Part shown: in pieces, positions 1 to 12,960 of the stretch
Layout of the letters: the number at the start of each line of letters is the position of its first letter
Position numbering within the stretch: position 1 is the first letter of the stretch
NCBI GenBank assembly: GCA_030549335.1
Contig: CM060198.1
Coordinates: forward strand, 50,185,353-50,249,352
Source of the DNA: Pontederia crassipes
Taxonomy: Eukaryota; Streptophyta; Magnoliopsida; Commelinales; Pontederiaceae
DNA: 64,000 bases
Direction: 5' to 3'
Made by a program: the position numbers and the translations under genes
The notes under the pieces: model-generated
Databases searched by the model: none
Told to the model about the DNA's origin: nothing
Seen by the model: only the letters and a program-made list of their open reading frames with translations

Positions 1-1080
1 TGGATGTGTGTAACGATCATTCCAGACTCTCGCCCGAGGTAACATCAGAATGCACTCACAGTTGTCGATGGTATAACGATCATTCTGAGCAAATATCCGA
101 TAAAGAGTCGACATGAAACATCATTCACAACTGGGTTCATTATGCTTTGCAATCAACAAATATTTACGTCGCCCAATCTTCATATTTTAACCTAGTATAC
201 ATGTATCTAGATTCATATACAATCATCACGCATCAATACATAGTATTAATACCTTGAAAAAACATTTAAAATACTATACTAGGTTTCTGTCACTTCACGG
301 CTATGATACAGGCCATCACGACCGTGATAGAAACTCGAAAAAAGATTCGTTCCCTCTGTCACGGTCGTGCCTAAAAGTGTCACAATCATGTCTGCTCTAT
401 CACGGTAGTGACATATTTTGTCACGGGCGTGCCAGAGGCCCTGACCTAACCGTTTTCCACGTCCGTGACCGAGTGCTGAAAAATGGCGCCACCTCTCAAT
501 TTTTCCAAGATTTTTCATCAAAAACTTTGGGAAATTGATATACAACATTATGAATCAATACATATATGTTTCCTAGGCATTCTAGGATCAAAGATGGCAT
601 GAAAAACATGTAAAGACATTCAAATTTTTAGATCTATGGTCCATCCCCAAATCATAAACAATAGAAAAAACATGAACCCTAATAACAAATCTGATTCTAA
701 TCCTTGCACATGGCATATATATAATCGTGAAATCCTATTCATGTATAGATATAGAGCGAAAACCCTCAATCAAAATTCATCATGAGGACAAGGTGCCCTC
801 AAACTCTCAATCCAATCATAAAAATTATTGAGAGAGGAGAGAGGGATTTGAATCCCCTTTACATACTTTGATTTTATATCTTCCTCTTCTTTCTTCTCCC
901 TGAGTTCCTCTTTCTCTTTCCTCAAGTTCTAGTTGTCAAGATGTGGATTTAAGAGAGAAAAAAAGAGAAAATGGGCCTTATATATGGGGAAATCATGAGG
1001 GTTTAGACAAAAAGTCCAAATTATCCTTAATGAAAAAATCTTGATGTTACAATAAAGATCTCCATATATAACATCCCCCA
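1..1080. other. Non-coding, repeat-derived flank
   Basis: No supportable gene. The motif TAACGATCATTC occurs near 12 and 74. Between about 310 and 480 there are five variants of a CACGG(T/G/A)CGTG-type palindrome, the kind of short repeated motif often seen in retroelement LTRs or transposon subterminal regions. A pyrimidine-rich stretch lies at 880-930. The short open frames here (254-538 plus, 279-548 minus) overlap on opposite strands and match nothing I recognise. A decayed LTR or element end is possible but unproven. Confidence 0.3.
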
Positions 1081-1084
1081 TCCT

Positions 1085-1245
1085 TTTTTTCGGTCGAGAC
1101 TCACCGATGTCCTCACTACTAGCACTTGACTAATTTGATACTCGAACGGAAAACGGTAAGAGAATAAACCCTGGCCAATGTGATGACTCTGGAAATTAAA
1201 CTTGGGTTTACTAATACCCATCGACCTCATGACATAACCCCCGTA
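1085..1245. repeat. Dispersed repeat, copy 1
   Basis: This stretch has a diverged relative in the same orientation at about 28175-28325. The clearest shared core is AACCCT..CAATGTG.TGACT at 1169-1190, followed by a matching run up to the GACATA near 1235. Both copies are flanked by AT-rich DNA. The parent family is unknown. An LTR fragment of a retroelement is a reasonable guess. Confidence 0.5.
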
Positions 1246-1559
1246 GTAGAGAGCTTTAGGCATGCCCGATTCGCTCAACACCGCATTCGAGGGTGTTATA
1301 CCCTACTCTTCATTGGAAAAATCTTGGTCTCGCCGGATAAGTCCTTGGTGTGCATAGGATTTACCTCTCTCCATCATGGAAGCAGGAGTGAAGAAACAAA
1401 AGGATGAAAAAAAGTTTGTGTTAAATTTGTAACTTACGAAAAAAAAGTTTTCTTCATTCAATTATTCCATATTCAAGAAGATGAGGCAAACAATAAATCC
1501 TATGAAAATAACAATTATCAACAATGTTATGTCTATTATTAATTTCAATGGATTTATTA

Positions 1560-2060
1560 ATAATAATCTTATTAGTATAGCTGGGTGATTTAGAGCCTCA
1601 TATGAATAAGATTATGCTCTTATTACTTTCACAGCTCTGCAAATACTTGAAAAAATAATATTAACTTCCCAATATTATTATTCTCTTCCCACATTTTGTT
1701 CCTATACTTATATTTACCTTGAGGCGTATCTCCTTCCATGAATTGCCCATCAATATTATATTGAACTTCCTCTCACATTACATAATATTATAACTAAAAA
1801 ATTTTACTAATAAAATATTATTAAATACCTAATATTAAATAATAAAATTTGATGATATTATAAATTAAATTCCTCCCCACCATTTTATAACATTATAATA
1901 AAACTAAAAATATTCTATTAAAATAAATTAAAAAATATAAAGATGAAACAAGATAACTGCCCGCCATCTTATATTATAACTAATAAATTTTCTAATAATC
2001 ATTTTATTATATCATAACTCCCCGTCATCTAATAACTAATATTTAACTAACAAGTAGATT
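1560..2060. repeat. AT-rich region with loose tandem units
   Basis: A pyrimidine/C-rich word (CTTCCTCTCAC, TTCCTCCCCACC, ACTGCCCGCC, ACTCCCCGTC) followed by ATTATAAC and an A/T-only tail recurs at about 1770, 1870, 1957 and 2017. This suggests diverged tandem units of roughly 60-100 bp. A weaker similar word occurs near 2815. No coding potential is visible. Confidence 0.4.
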
Positions 2061-2931
2061 TAAAATATCTGTAGTACTCAACGAAGTTTAATATTTCATG
2101 ATGACAAAAGAAAGGTTGGGTAAAAATGTATTTGAATACACTAGAATTATATAAGGAGAGAATTTACAGAAATGATTTAATTTTTTTAACTACGAAATGA
2201 ACATAATTTTAAATTCATTTTTAATGATTATGTTCACTAAATACAAATTTAAATATAATTAAATTTTATCATAAAAAATAATATTATTTCTAATTGTGCA
2301 ACGCGTCTCTAATTTTTCCTTTCTTTGTCTATTTAATTATTCAATTTCTAATTCGGTGTTTGACCACCTTTCTCGACATATAACTTTCATTTTCTTTTGG
2401 CAAAAAAATTACATAAATTATCTGACCACAACTAAAATTTCAATTTATTCTTATAATAAATTAATGGAAAATAGATAAAATGAAATAAAAGATAAATAAA
2501 AGAGATATATATATAATTAAGAAGTAATTTACTGTTTTTTAAAAAATTGTTATGATTAAAAGTTAGGCTCATCGCACCATTATTTTAATAAAACTTCAGT
2601 ATTTAAATTATATTTTATAATCCTTATCTCAATTGGTGGAGCAAGTTCCTATTTACTCTTAAATATTTTTATTATGTGCATATAGTAGGATGACAAAAAA
2701 AATAGGATTATTTAACATTGTTATTTATTTATTAACCTTATTATTATGTATATGATTTTATTATTCTCTCATTATTTTTCATCTTTCGTAACTTCTTCGA
2801 ACATATTATTCTAACTTCCTTCCCTCCATGTTCAGTTGTACATTATAACTAAAAAATATTTTTTAAAGTCCATCTTTGAATGTTTTTTTGAAATTCAAGT
2901 TGTTAGTAATTTACTTTTAAGGTGGTCAATG
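2061..2931. other. AT-rich intergenic DNA, nothing recognised
   Basis: Very AT-rich and without a convincing open frame. The 60-residue frame at 2296-2478 has no recognisable motif and is treated as chance. It ends at the CACTA element boundary. Confidence 0.5.
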
Positions 2932-2939
2932 TTACTACA

Positions 2940-3640
2940 AGAAAATGATGATCTTGAGGACAAAATCCTTCGCAATTTACGATGAATTCTTGTCCGTCGG
3001 AAGTTTCGATGGCCGTAGTCGTCGGTAAATAAAAAATCTTTATGACGGTTCGTACCGTCAGAACTTCCGACAAACGAAAATTCGTGGAAAGTTTCGATGA
3101 CCAAAATTGTCATTAACTAAAATATATATATTAATATTTTATTATTAATCTTCCCGATGGTTCGGACCGTCGCGTCAGTAACTAAAAAATATTTTATTAT
3201 ATATTGTAAAGTGAGAGTTTCCACGATCGTAGCTGTCAGAACTTCCGACGGTTACGACCGTGAAAAATAAAAAATAATATTTTATAAATTAATAATGTAT
3301 ATAAGCTATTCCTACGGCGCAGTCGTCAGAACTTTCCACGCCCGCAACCGTCGGAACTTTCCATGGTTGCGGCCATGAGAAATATAAAATAATATTTTAT
3401 CATATAACGACGTATATATTTTATACTATTAATAAAATAATGATGTTTCCACGGCCGTAGCTATCGAAACTTCCCATCAATGCGGCCGTGGAAACTATAA
3501 AATAAAATTTTATAAATTAATAATGTGTATAGGTGTTCCCACAGTCGTAGTCGTCGGAACATCTGACGACTTGAGCCGTGAGAAACATTTCCCACGGCTT
3601 GAACCGTGGGAATTTTCACGGCTTCCACCGTCGAAAAGAT
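2940..3640. repeat. CACTA left subterminal repeat array
   Basis: At least six degenerate units pair a palindromic GACGGTT..GACCGTC-type core (for example 3052-3058 with 3246-3263, and the CACGG..CCGTGG cores at 3590-3611) with an A/T spacer of the form AAAATAATATTTTATAAATTAATAATGT. In studied CACTA elements such subterminal repeats are bound by the TNPA-type protein. The array continues as CACGGC/GCCGTGG words at 4080-4115, and beyond the gypsy insertion at 12240-12320. Confidence 0.7.
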
Positions 3641-4129
3641 AAAAAAAATTTAAAAAAAATGTGTCTACGCTCAAGTTCCCATGCTCATGCCATGTTTTTT
3701 GTTTTCCCTCCCTTATTTTTTCCACCGATAGCCTCCTTTATTTCCCACTCTCCTCTCTCCCACTCTCTCCCTCTCCTTCCGTCACCTCTCCCAATCTCTT
3801 CCTCTCTCTCGGCGGCCTGAACGATCCTCTCTGACAAGCACGGCCCAAACAACGACGTTGGGAAGACTCACCCGTGGTCAGTCAGCCGGTGGATCCAGCC
3901 GCCAGGCGATGGATCTGACCGCGGACGGCCTTCTCTAGCCGCCAGGCGACGGATCAGGCCTCATGCCGCATTTGAGCGCCTGACGGTCAAATCCGACTGC
4001 AGGCGAGCATTTTTAATATTTGAAAAAAATCTTTCTGACGATCTTAACCGTTGAAACTTCTCACATCTACGGCCATTGAAAATATTTGCCACGGCACAAA
4101 GCCGTGGCAAAGTTTGCCATGGCTCATGC
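3641..4129. other. CACTA internal spacer, GC-rich and leader-like
   Basis: A CT-rich stretch (3700-3815) is followed by a GC-rich segment. In the latter, the phrase GCCGCCAGGCGA(T/C)GGATC occurs twice, at about 3899 and 3941. The composition resembles a promoter plus 5' leader of the element's own transcription unit. No open frame of note crosses it. The subterminal words resume near 4080 and are cut by the gypsy insertion at 4130. Confidence 0.4.
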
Positions 4130-6498
4130 TGTAACGCCCAGCCAACTTAAAAAAAAAGAAGAGATAAACTTGAAATAGAAAAAGGAAAAGAAGATGATGG
4201 AAAGGATTAAAACAAATAGGAAGATAAAAACCAAATAGAGGAAAAGATAAGTAGGAAACAAAGTTTTAAAATATGAGGGGATTAAATCAAATTTTGGAGT
4301 CCCAATTGTTCTCAAATTCCTCCCCTATAAATATGAGGACAAATTAAACAAATTAGCCCCTCTATTTTTCTCCACAAGCCGGTCCTAATTTTCTGCATCT
4401 CTCTCTCCTCCTCTCCCACGTCGGACTGTACCGCCCAACAGAAGACCAGCTATGGGATTTGGACATTGATGAACGTGGACTACAAGCCTGGACAGAGGAG
4501 AACGGTCGGAATAAAGAAGAAGAGAAAGAGGAGGAGGAAGAAGAAGAAGAGTAAGAGGAAGAATACGAAAAAGAAGAGAAAGGACATGAGGTTTCAACGG
4601 AAACTTCACAAGGTATGGAACTAGGGTAGATTCTTCCTAGAATCATAATTCTAGACTTGAAGCATGTTCTAATTAATCCCAAGTTATAGCATGATGTCGT
4701 ATGATGATATTTGATACCGGCCATCACCAGAAAAGATGATCGGAACACGCAGTGCACGTCCACGCAGATTCTGCGTAAGAGGACCCGGTCCGGATTGACC
4801 TTAACCCGGCCCGAGCAGGTCCAAACTCGGACCGGTTTTGTGAACTCGGCCCGAATCCGCCATTGCCGCGCTCTCTGAGCTCTGCAACAGGATGAACCCG
4901 ACCCGGGTTGATGATGACCCAGCCCGAGTTCCACCCGCGATGAAGAAGTCGGGCGCGATGGCTGCCCCGACTTGACGATGACCCGACCCGGCTCGGGTGT
5001 GACCGGAGCCCGGCCCGAGTTTAACTCTATTTTTTTTAGAACGATGTCCGATGAACTCGACCCGGATTCTACTTGACTCGGCCCGGGTTCCGATGTTGTT
5101 TAGATGATTTTTATTATCTCTAGATCTTTGATTCATGTACGTAATCCTAATCTATGTCAGGATGATAATTATGCCTATTATGATCTTATTATGATGACTT
5201 AAAATTAGATCCAATTATATCAATGATGACACCGATTCATATCCATAAAGCTGATTTATTTATGATGATGATTAAGATGTTTATGCACATTTGATTTCTC
5301 TCCATGATCATATCTTGTAGCTCTGATTATGTCTTATATAATGATGATGATGATGATTAGGACCCTTGATCATTATGATTCATTAATCCTTTCTTATGAT
5401 GACCAAATCTTAATCATGATCCTTATGTCCTAATAAAGATAAACTAAAAGTTGTAAGATAAAAGATGAAAAATGTTAAATGGAAAGCTCTTTTTATGATG
5501 GACTGGTGACGACCAGTTATGGGCTGACTACGGTCAGTTATGGGCTTGCTCTGCCAGTTATGATGATGATGATGATGGACGGATTGAGGCAGGCCTCCCC
5601 GTGAGTTGAAATATACCCCACTATAAGTCAAAGATGAATAATAAGATAATGAAGAAGATGAAGCATATTAATAATGAAATCCCTTCATGATGATTAGTGG
5701 CTCTTGTCACTTCTATGATGATGTTTCCATGATCTCTTGATCTATTATTAATATGAACTAAAGAAGATGATTCACTTTATGATTATCTATGTTCATACGA
5801 TGATTTCTTCTGATTCTTTATATGATGATGACCACATAAACATGATAATTGGCACTTGCCACTTAGTGATGATTTATTATGATCTATCTCGATCTTTTGA
5901 TCTTATGATCCCAAGAAGGTGACATCTTGATTTATTGATTTCTTATGATCTTAGTGATCTTCTATCCATATGACATGTTACAAAAATCTTTTACTTATAT
6001 CATGATAATGTCTATTTTCCTTCTATATGATGATGATGATGTCTTTATGATTCTTGTCTAGTATGATGATCTTATGATTATTTCTATTTTACTTCCATAT
6101 TGAGTTGCAAAGCTCATAGGGAGGTTTCTCCCCTGCATGTTCTTAAATGAAGGATCAAATCTTAATGATGAAGGTGGCCAATGGTGATAGATCGAGCTCG
6201 TAAATGGCTGCACATGGTTATCGAGTCCTTTAGATGATGGATAGATGTTTCCTTTCTTTCATTCACTTGATGTATTAGCTTTCCTTTGAACTCCTATAAA
6301 GTTCTTTATCAATCTTTCGCATTTCATGATGTTACTCCATTTTATTCTTAATGATGATTTAGTTATTTCGCATTTATTGATATTCTATTGACTAGTCAAA
6401 GTCACTTTTTGGTCAATATGATGTACACGTAAGGATGATCCGTAGCGTTCCCGAAACATATTCTGCCACGTGGCGGGGTGCGATTTGGGGGCGTTACA
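4130..6498 (+). repeat. Gypsy element 1, 5' LTR
   Basis: Begins TGTAACGCCCAGCC and ends GGGGGCGTTACA. It contains a purine-rich stretch (4505-4580), a GC-rich block of repeated CGGCCCGAGTT/ACCCGG words (4785-5090), then a long region rich in ATGATGATG. Matches 9831-12232 along its whole length. Confidence 0.92.
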
Positions 6499-6513
6499 GT
6501 AAGTATCAGAGCC
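6499..6513 (+). other. Primer-binding site of gypsy element 1
   Basis: Immediately after the 5' LTR comes GTAAGTATCAGAGCC. The part TATCAGAGCC equals the core of the usual plant primer site complementary to initiator tRNA-Met (TGGTATCAGAGC). Confidence 0.75.
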
Positions 6514-9500
6514 TAAAGTTAGGGCATTTTCATGTCCTAATGTATGATGTCATGATCCATGTGCAAGTGCCACGAGCAGTCACCGCGCCACCTGAAGTCA
6601 TGTCAAGTAAGTTTGTCCCTCTTTCATAAGTTGAATGATTAAGATGGCAACTCTTAACTTATGATACTTGCTTAGGTCAATATTTATCCTTACATGCCTA
6701 TGATGATGATCAATGATGATGTACTGTATGAACATAGAACGATTCATGATGTGATAATTGACATGATAACATTTATCTTCCATATCATCTTATCATATCT
6801 TTCTCATGCACACTTCATATTGTCCATCGTACTAGGATGATGAAGTAATGATCCAATGATGATTTGACCAAATCTCTACTATTGATCTCATATGTGACCT
6901 CATCTATACTGTTGATCATTTTATCAAAGAATGAATCTTTCATGATGATGTTTAGAAAAAAAAAGGTCACATCAAACATAGGTCATGGTGAAAGTTATTG
7001 ATCCAGATTGATCTTATAAAGATGATGATCGATTGATTCCATTATCAATTTTATCAAATCATGTCATTGTCCACAATGATGGACAACACTCTTAGTGAGC
7101 CTATTGATGCTTTATGACATAAGCTACTTTTAGGGATGATGACCCTATGAAAATAATTTCATACCATAAAATATGTCCTAGTGGTACAAATGACGATGGA
7201 AGATAAAAATCTTTTCTTCACATCGGTTAAAAATTCGTAGGATGAGTATGATGGAACTCTAGTGTCAATTGATTTTCCTCCTAACATGTATAAGTACTAC
7301 ACAAGAAGAAAAACATAGTTACTAGTACCTAAATGAACTAAAAATTATAGTTAGAAGTTGAGTGTCATATCGATCTCCTTTCAAGCATGACCCTGATTCC
7401 AAAGGCCCCATGACACGTGAATTGAAGAGTCAAATTTAATAACTTTAAGATAAGGGATTTATGAGACCGAGGGCCTCACTTTTAGAATGTTCCATTTTCT
7501 TTTACAAAGAAGAATGATGACTCTACGAAGTTAGAGATTAATTACAAGATGTTAATCAAAACAACCATCAAGACACAAATGTCTATTACCATGTATAGAT
7601 TACCTATTTAAGGTCAGGATGTTATCCAAAGTTGATCTATGGAGTACCAGCAGCTTCGAGTTGCTGAAGAAGATGTAATGAAGATAATTTTCCTAACAAT
7701 GAATGGTCACTATAAATTGGGTGATGTCATTGGACTAAAGAACACTCCTCAAACTGTTAGGCCCTCATGAACATTGTGTTCAAACTATGCCTAAATTTAT
7801 GTAAAAAAAAGATTGAAGTGTTCATCGATCTTAAGTATGCTTCCTTTTAGTAGTACCCTAATATGTGACAATGAAGATGACATAAAGTTTTTGAAAGATT
7901 CTGAGTTCTCCATCAAGTACTATTTTGGTAAAATGAACTCGGTTACACATGCACTCAGGCACAAGTGATGTCCGCTAGACTTCATGAGACTGTGTATGAA
8001 ATGATGAAGGAATTAAGCATGTGAAACTCAGATGATGAAGTCCTAAAGAGAGCAATACTATATGAATAACATAAGCCTGGGTTGCAGTCCATTTGAGAAT
8101 AAGTCTTATAAAAAGTATTAGATGAATGTTATAAGTATGGATTGTGATCTATTTGGGATTGTGCCTTGTAAGGAAAAGCATTAGGTGAATATTATAATCC
8201 TGGGTTACGATCCATTTAAAAAGTACAAAAAAGAATAAGGATGTGACCATAAGTCTGGGTTACGATCCATCTGGAAAGTACACTGATGTATGAGGATGAA
8301 CAAATAGCAATGACGTGAAACATGAAGATACAAAAGTATGTTCTAAGTACCTAGCATGTCAATGGAAAAAAGTAGAGTATATGAAATCTTATGAAAAGAT
8401 GATGCACGACGTTAAAAATTTTATATAAAGATGATCTTACATGGGAAGACAGTCTTATCTAATGATGTCAATGCTAATCCAAATGATCTTCATGATCATG
8501 TACAATGATTATATGATTTATAGTCAATTGTGCCCATTAAGATGAAGACTGCTAATGATGATGGATTATGTTACACTTTACGTTAATCATCGATCTTGTA
8601 AATCGATGTACATGATTGTTAATGACATTTATGATAATTTTCTCCCACCATGCTAGGCTATGCCATTGTTGATCTGATCCATATGATGACCATCCTAGAA
8701 TAAAGGAACGATCCAATGATGATGTTGTATCTTTTGATGCCAAATAATCAATCTTCTTGATTCTCTCATGATCTCCCATGGTTGTATAATCAACCATATC
8801 ATATGCTATCATGATGACCCTTAGTCTTAGGATCGACGATGATCATGTCATATGCTCATGATTATGATGATCACTTTTATGAAATTAATCATGAGATAAG
8901 GTTTTATTTTTCACCCATCGATGCTTATCGATTCTATGTCATTGTTCATGATGACTTCTAATGTCAAGGAGGATTATGTCATTTGCAAGATTTTCTTCGA
9001 GATCTTATATAGGATACCATACTGCTTACCTACATGTAAGAATGAAGTAGGTGAAAAGAAGTTTATAAATGCTAAAGAGCTGAGATAGACGAAATGAACA
9101 TGCCAAGAAAATTGAATTGATATAAAGAAGATGAAGACAGCTCAGGCATGATAAAATTTTATGCCAAGAAAGACTGATGTAGATGAATTTTTAAACCTAA
9201 TGATAAAGTTGTACGAAATGTATCTCCAACCAAGTTCCTTCTACTAAGAAAGTGTTTGACACATATCACTCATTCGGTCGGAAATTGAAATATGTCCAAA
9301 TGATGTCATGTCATGACATCCTCAAGTTTCTCATGATGATTGAAGATGATTTTGCTGCTAAAAGTCTTAATTGATCCGTTGTAATCAAAAGTTAGAATGT
9401 TGGTTAAGGAAGATGCAAGATGAAAAGAGGATGGTCATGGTCTATTTAAAGAGGGGTTTACAATCTCATATGAGCCAATTCTCTAATTAACATATGGATG

Positions 9501-9830
9501 ATTTAGATGACAACACATTATTGTGTTGACTGAAGTAGATTTTATTTTTCAATTATAGCAAAGACAAATTAAAAAGATAAACCATATGATGAAAAGAAAA
9601 TATCGACCTTTGCCCTAAGGTACATTATGATAAAAGGAATCATTGTCCCAATGCATATGATGGCGGAAGGATTATGTCCTTAAGATGATAAAGATGGAAC
9701 GATGACGAACAAATACCTTTCTAAGTGTGAGATGTACCATCGCACAAATGACCAAGAAGTTTCCTTCTTGTTAGTAAACTCCTACCCAATAACTAAATTC
9801 GAGGACAAATTTTATTTTAAGGGGTTTTAA
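6514..9830 (+). other. Internal region of gypsy element 1 (decayed)
   Basis: About 3.3 kb rich in ATGATG words, with no long open frame. A faint match to the Ty3/gypsy reverse-transcriptase segment that normally reads 'KVDLRSGYHQLR' lies near 7625-7670. The region is too short and degraded to assign gag, protease or integrase with confidence. It ends in a purine run (about 9818-9824) a few bases before the 3' LTR. Confidence 0.6.
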
Positions 9831-12232
9831 TGTAACGCCCAGCCAACTTTAAAAAAAAAGAAGAGATAAACTTGAAATAGAAAAAGGAAAAGAAGATTAT
9901 GGAAAGGATTAAAACAAATAGAAAGATAAAAACCAAATAGAGGAAAAGATAAATAGGAAACAAAATTTTAAAATCTGGGGGGATTAAATCAAATCTTGGA
10001 GTCTCAATTGTTCTCAAATTCCTCCCCTATAGATATAAGGACAAATTAAACAAATTAGCCCTTCTATTTTTCTCCACAAGCCGGTCCTAATTTTTTGCAT
10101 CTCTCTCTCCTCCTCTCCCACGCTGGACTGTACCGCCCCAACAGAAGACCAGTCGTGGGATTTGGACATTGACGAACGTGGATTACAAGCCTGGACAGAG
10201 GAGAACGGTCGGAATAAAGAAGAAGAGAAAGAGAAGGAGGAGGAAGAAGAAGAAGAGTAAGAGGAAGAATACGAAAAAGAAGAGAAAGGACGTGAAGTTT
10301 CAATGAAAACTTCACAAGGTATGGAACTAGGGTAGATTCTTCCTAGAATCATGATTTTAGACTTGAAGCATGTTCTAATTAATCCCTAGTTATAGTATGA
10401 TGTCGTATGATGATGTTTGATACCGGCCATCGTCGGAAAAGATTATCGGAACACGCATTGCGCGTCCGCGCAGATTCTGCGTAAGAGGACCTGGTCCAGA
10501 TTGACCTTAACTCGGCCCGAGTAGGTCCAAACTCGGACCGCGTTCTGTGAACTCGGCCCGGATCCGTCATTGCCGCGCTCTCCAAGCTCTGCAACAGGAT
10601 GAACCCGGCCCGAGTTGATGATGACCCAGCCCGAGTTCCACCCACGATGAAGAAGTCGGGCGCGATGGCTGCCCCGACTTGACGATGACCCGACCCGGCT
10701 CGGGTGCGACCCGAGCCCAGCCCAGGTGTGACCCGAGCCCGGCCCGAGTTTAACTCTATTTTTTTTAGAACAATGTCCGATGAACTCGGCCCGAATTCTA
10801 CCTGACTCGGCCCGAGTTCCGATGCTGTTTAGATGATTTTTATGATCTCTAGATCTTTGATTCATGTACGTAATCCTAATCTATGTCATGATGATGATTA
10901 TGACTATTATGATCTTATTATGATGACTTAAAATTAGGTCTAATTATATCAATGATGACACCGATTCATATCCATCAAGCTGATCTATTTATGATGATGA
11001 TTAAGATGTTTATGCACATCTGATTTCTCTCCACGATCCTATCTTGTAGCTCTGATTATGTCTTATATAATGATGATGATTAGGACCCTTGATCATTATG
11101 ATTCATTGATCCTTTTTTATGATGATCAAATCTTAATCATGATCCTTATGTCCTAATAAAGATAAACTAAAAGTTGTAAGATAAAAGATGAAAAATATTA
11201 AATGGAGAGCCCTTTTTATGATGGACAGGCGACGACCAGTTATGGGCTGATTAAGATCAGTTATGGATTGGCTACAGTTAGTTATGGGCTGCTCTGCCAG
11301 TTATGATGATGATGATGGACGGGTTGAGGCAGGCCTCCCCGTGGGTTGAAATATACCCCACTATAAGTCGAAGATGAATATAAGATGATAAAGAAGATGA
11401 AGCATATTAATAATGAAATCCCTTCATGATGATTAGTGGCTCTTGTCACTTTTATGATGATCTTTTCATGTTGATCTATTATTAATATGAACTAAAGAAG
11501 ATGATTCACTTCATGATTATCTATGCTCATACGATAATTTCTCCTGATCGTTTATATGATGATGACCTCATAATTATGATAATTGACTCTTGCCACTTAA
11601 AGATGATTTATTATGATCTATCTCGATCTTTTGATCTTATGATTCCAAGAAGATGACATCTTGATTTATTGATTTCTTATGATCTTAGTGTTCTTCTATC
11701 CATATGACATGTTACAAGAATCTTTTACTTATATCATGATGATGTCTATTTTCCTTCTATATGGTGATGATGATGTCTTTATAATTCTTGTCTAGTATCA
11801 TGATCTTATGATTATTTCTATTTTACTTTCATACTGAGTTGCAAAACTCATAGGGAGGTTTCTCCCCTGCATTTTCTTAAATGCATGATCAAATTTTAAT
11901 GATGAAGGTGGTCAATGGTGACAGATCGAGCTCGTAGGTGGCTGCACATGGTTATCGAGTCCTTTAGATGATGGATAGTTTTTTCCTTTCTTTTATTCAC
12001 TTGATGTATTAGCTTTTCTTTGGACTCCTATGAAGTTTTTTATTAGTCTTCCGCATTTCATGATGTTACTCCATTTTATTCTTAATGATGACTTAGTTAT
12101 TCCGCATTTATTGATATTCTGTTGACCAGTCAAAGTCTCTTTTTGTTCAATATGATGTATACGTAAGGATGACCCGTAGCATTCCCGAAGCGTATTATGT
12201 CACGTGGCAGAGTGCGATTTGGGAGCGTTACA
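9831..12232 (+). repeat. Gypsy element 1, 3' LTR
   Basis: Same start, end and internal blocks as the 5' LTR, including the GC-rich CGGCCCGAGTT block (about 10485-10820). That block is slightly longer here, with an extra ACCCGAGCCC-type unit near 10705-10740. Confidence 0.92.
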
Positions 12233-12339
12233 TGTGACGTGAGAACTTCCCACGGCTCAGTACATTCCCATAGCCCGAATCATGGGAACTTCTCAAAGTT
12301 TGAGCCGTGGAAACTTTCCTGGAGCATTTGATGGAAGGA

Positions 12340-12960
12340 GCTGTGGATGGAATATTGACACCATGAAGATACAGATTGCGGAATTGAGATCAGAGTGCTT
12401 CGAAATCCCGCTGCCATGCTGAAATGGTGATTTCAAATTCTTCTCAACTCTTATTTATCTTTTTTTTACATTTTTTTACTTATATGTAATTTGTTTGGAA
12501 TATGAAAAGTTAAAGCAATTATTTTTTTACATCAGTTTTCCAATTCATATTCATCGATTGAAATTTTAGTGACACTAGTTTCTTTTGAAAGATGGAAAAG
12601 AAATGTTATCCAGGATACGTGATCGCAGTCGGCTGGCATAGAGCTTCGATTACGTGACTTCACTCTCATCCTCCGGCCAATCTTGAAGGGCTACTTGGAC
12701 AAATGCAAGGATCATGGGGACAGGGGGTTGGCCTTTTTCAAGGAGGACTATGTTCTGATGTTGTGCCAAGAGATAGCTTAGGACTATAATCTAAAATTGT
12801 CTTTGAATACGTGTTCCTGTATTTGCTTTCATTTTGAGCTGGGTTGCTTACTTCTTGCCGAGGATGCGAATTATTCATTACAAAAATCCACGAGGACATA
12901 TTCTTAATCTTCAAGAAAGGTAATCTTTCTAGTTTGCTTGCAGTTTTTTAGCATTTTCGA
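12340..12960 (+). other. Unidentified exon-like fragment inside the CACTA element
   Basis: The stretch at about 12625-12780 reads for some 45 residues in one plus-strand frame without a stop (including LRPILKGYLDKCKDHGDRGL and FFKEDYVLMLCQEIA). Its base composition is clearly more gene-like than its AT-rich neighbours. A second short frame at 12360-12420 ends in IAELRSECFEIPLPC. I do not recognise either. The likeliest reading is pieces of a host gene captured by the CACTA element, or the element's own degraded second gene. Confidence 0.35.

Larger units (their letters stand above)
4130..12232 (+). mobile_element. Ty3/gypsy LTR retrotransposon fossil (element 1)
   Basis: Two long direct LTRs (4130-6498 and 9831-12232) start TGTAACGCCC and end GCGTTACA, a perfect 8-base inverted terminus. 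A primer-binding site resembling the complement of initiator tRNA-Met follows the first LTR, and a short purine tract precedes the second. The interior is only about 3.3 kb and keeps faint Ty3/gypsy reverse-transcriptase similarity around 7610-7800. It is broken, with many lesions and no long reading frame left. The two LTRs differ by scattered substitutions and indels, so the insertion is not recent. It interrupts the CACTA subterminal array. Flanking words CATGC and (LTR end)CATGT are a weak candidate for target duplication. Confidence 0.9.

Noticed and set aside
4362-5136. Long minus-strand frames (190, 111 and 140 residues) in the gypsy element 1 LTRs
   Set aside because: They occur in both LTR copies, on the strand opposite to the element, over purine-rich and GC-rich repeats. 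Low-complexity Ser and Arg/Gly/Ser content fits chance frames in the LTR.
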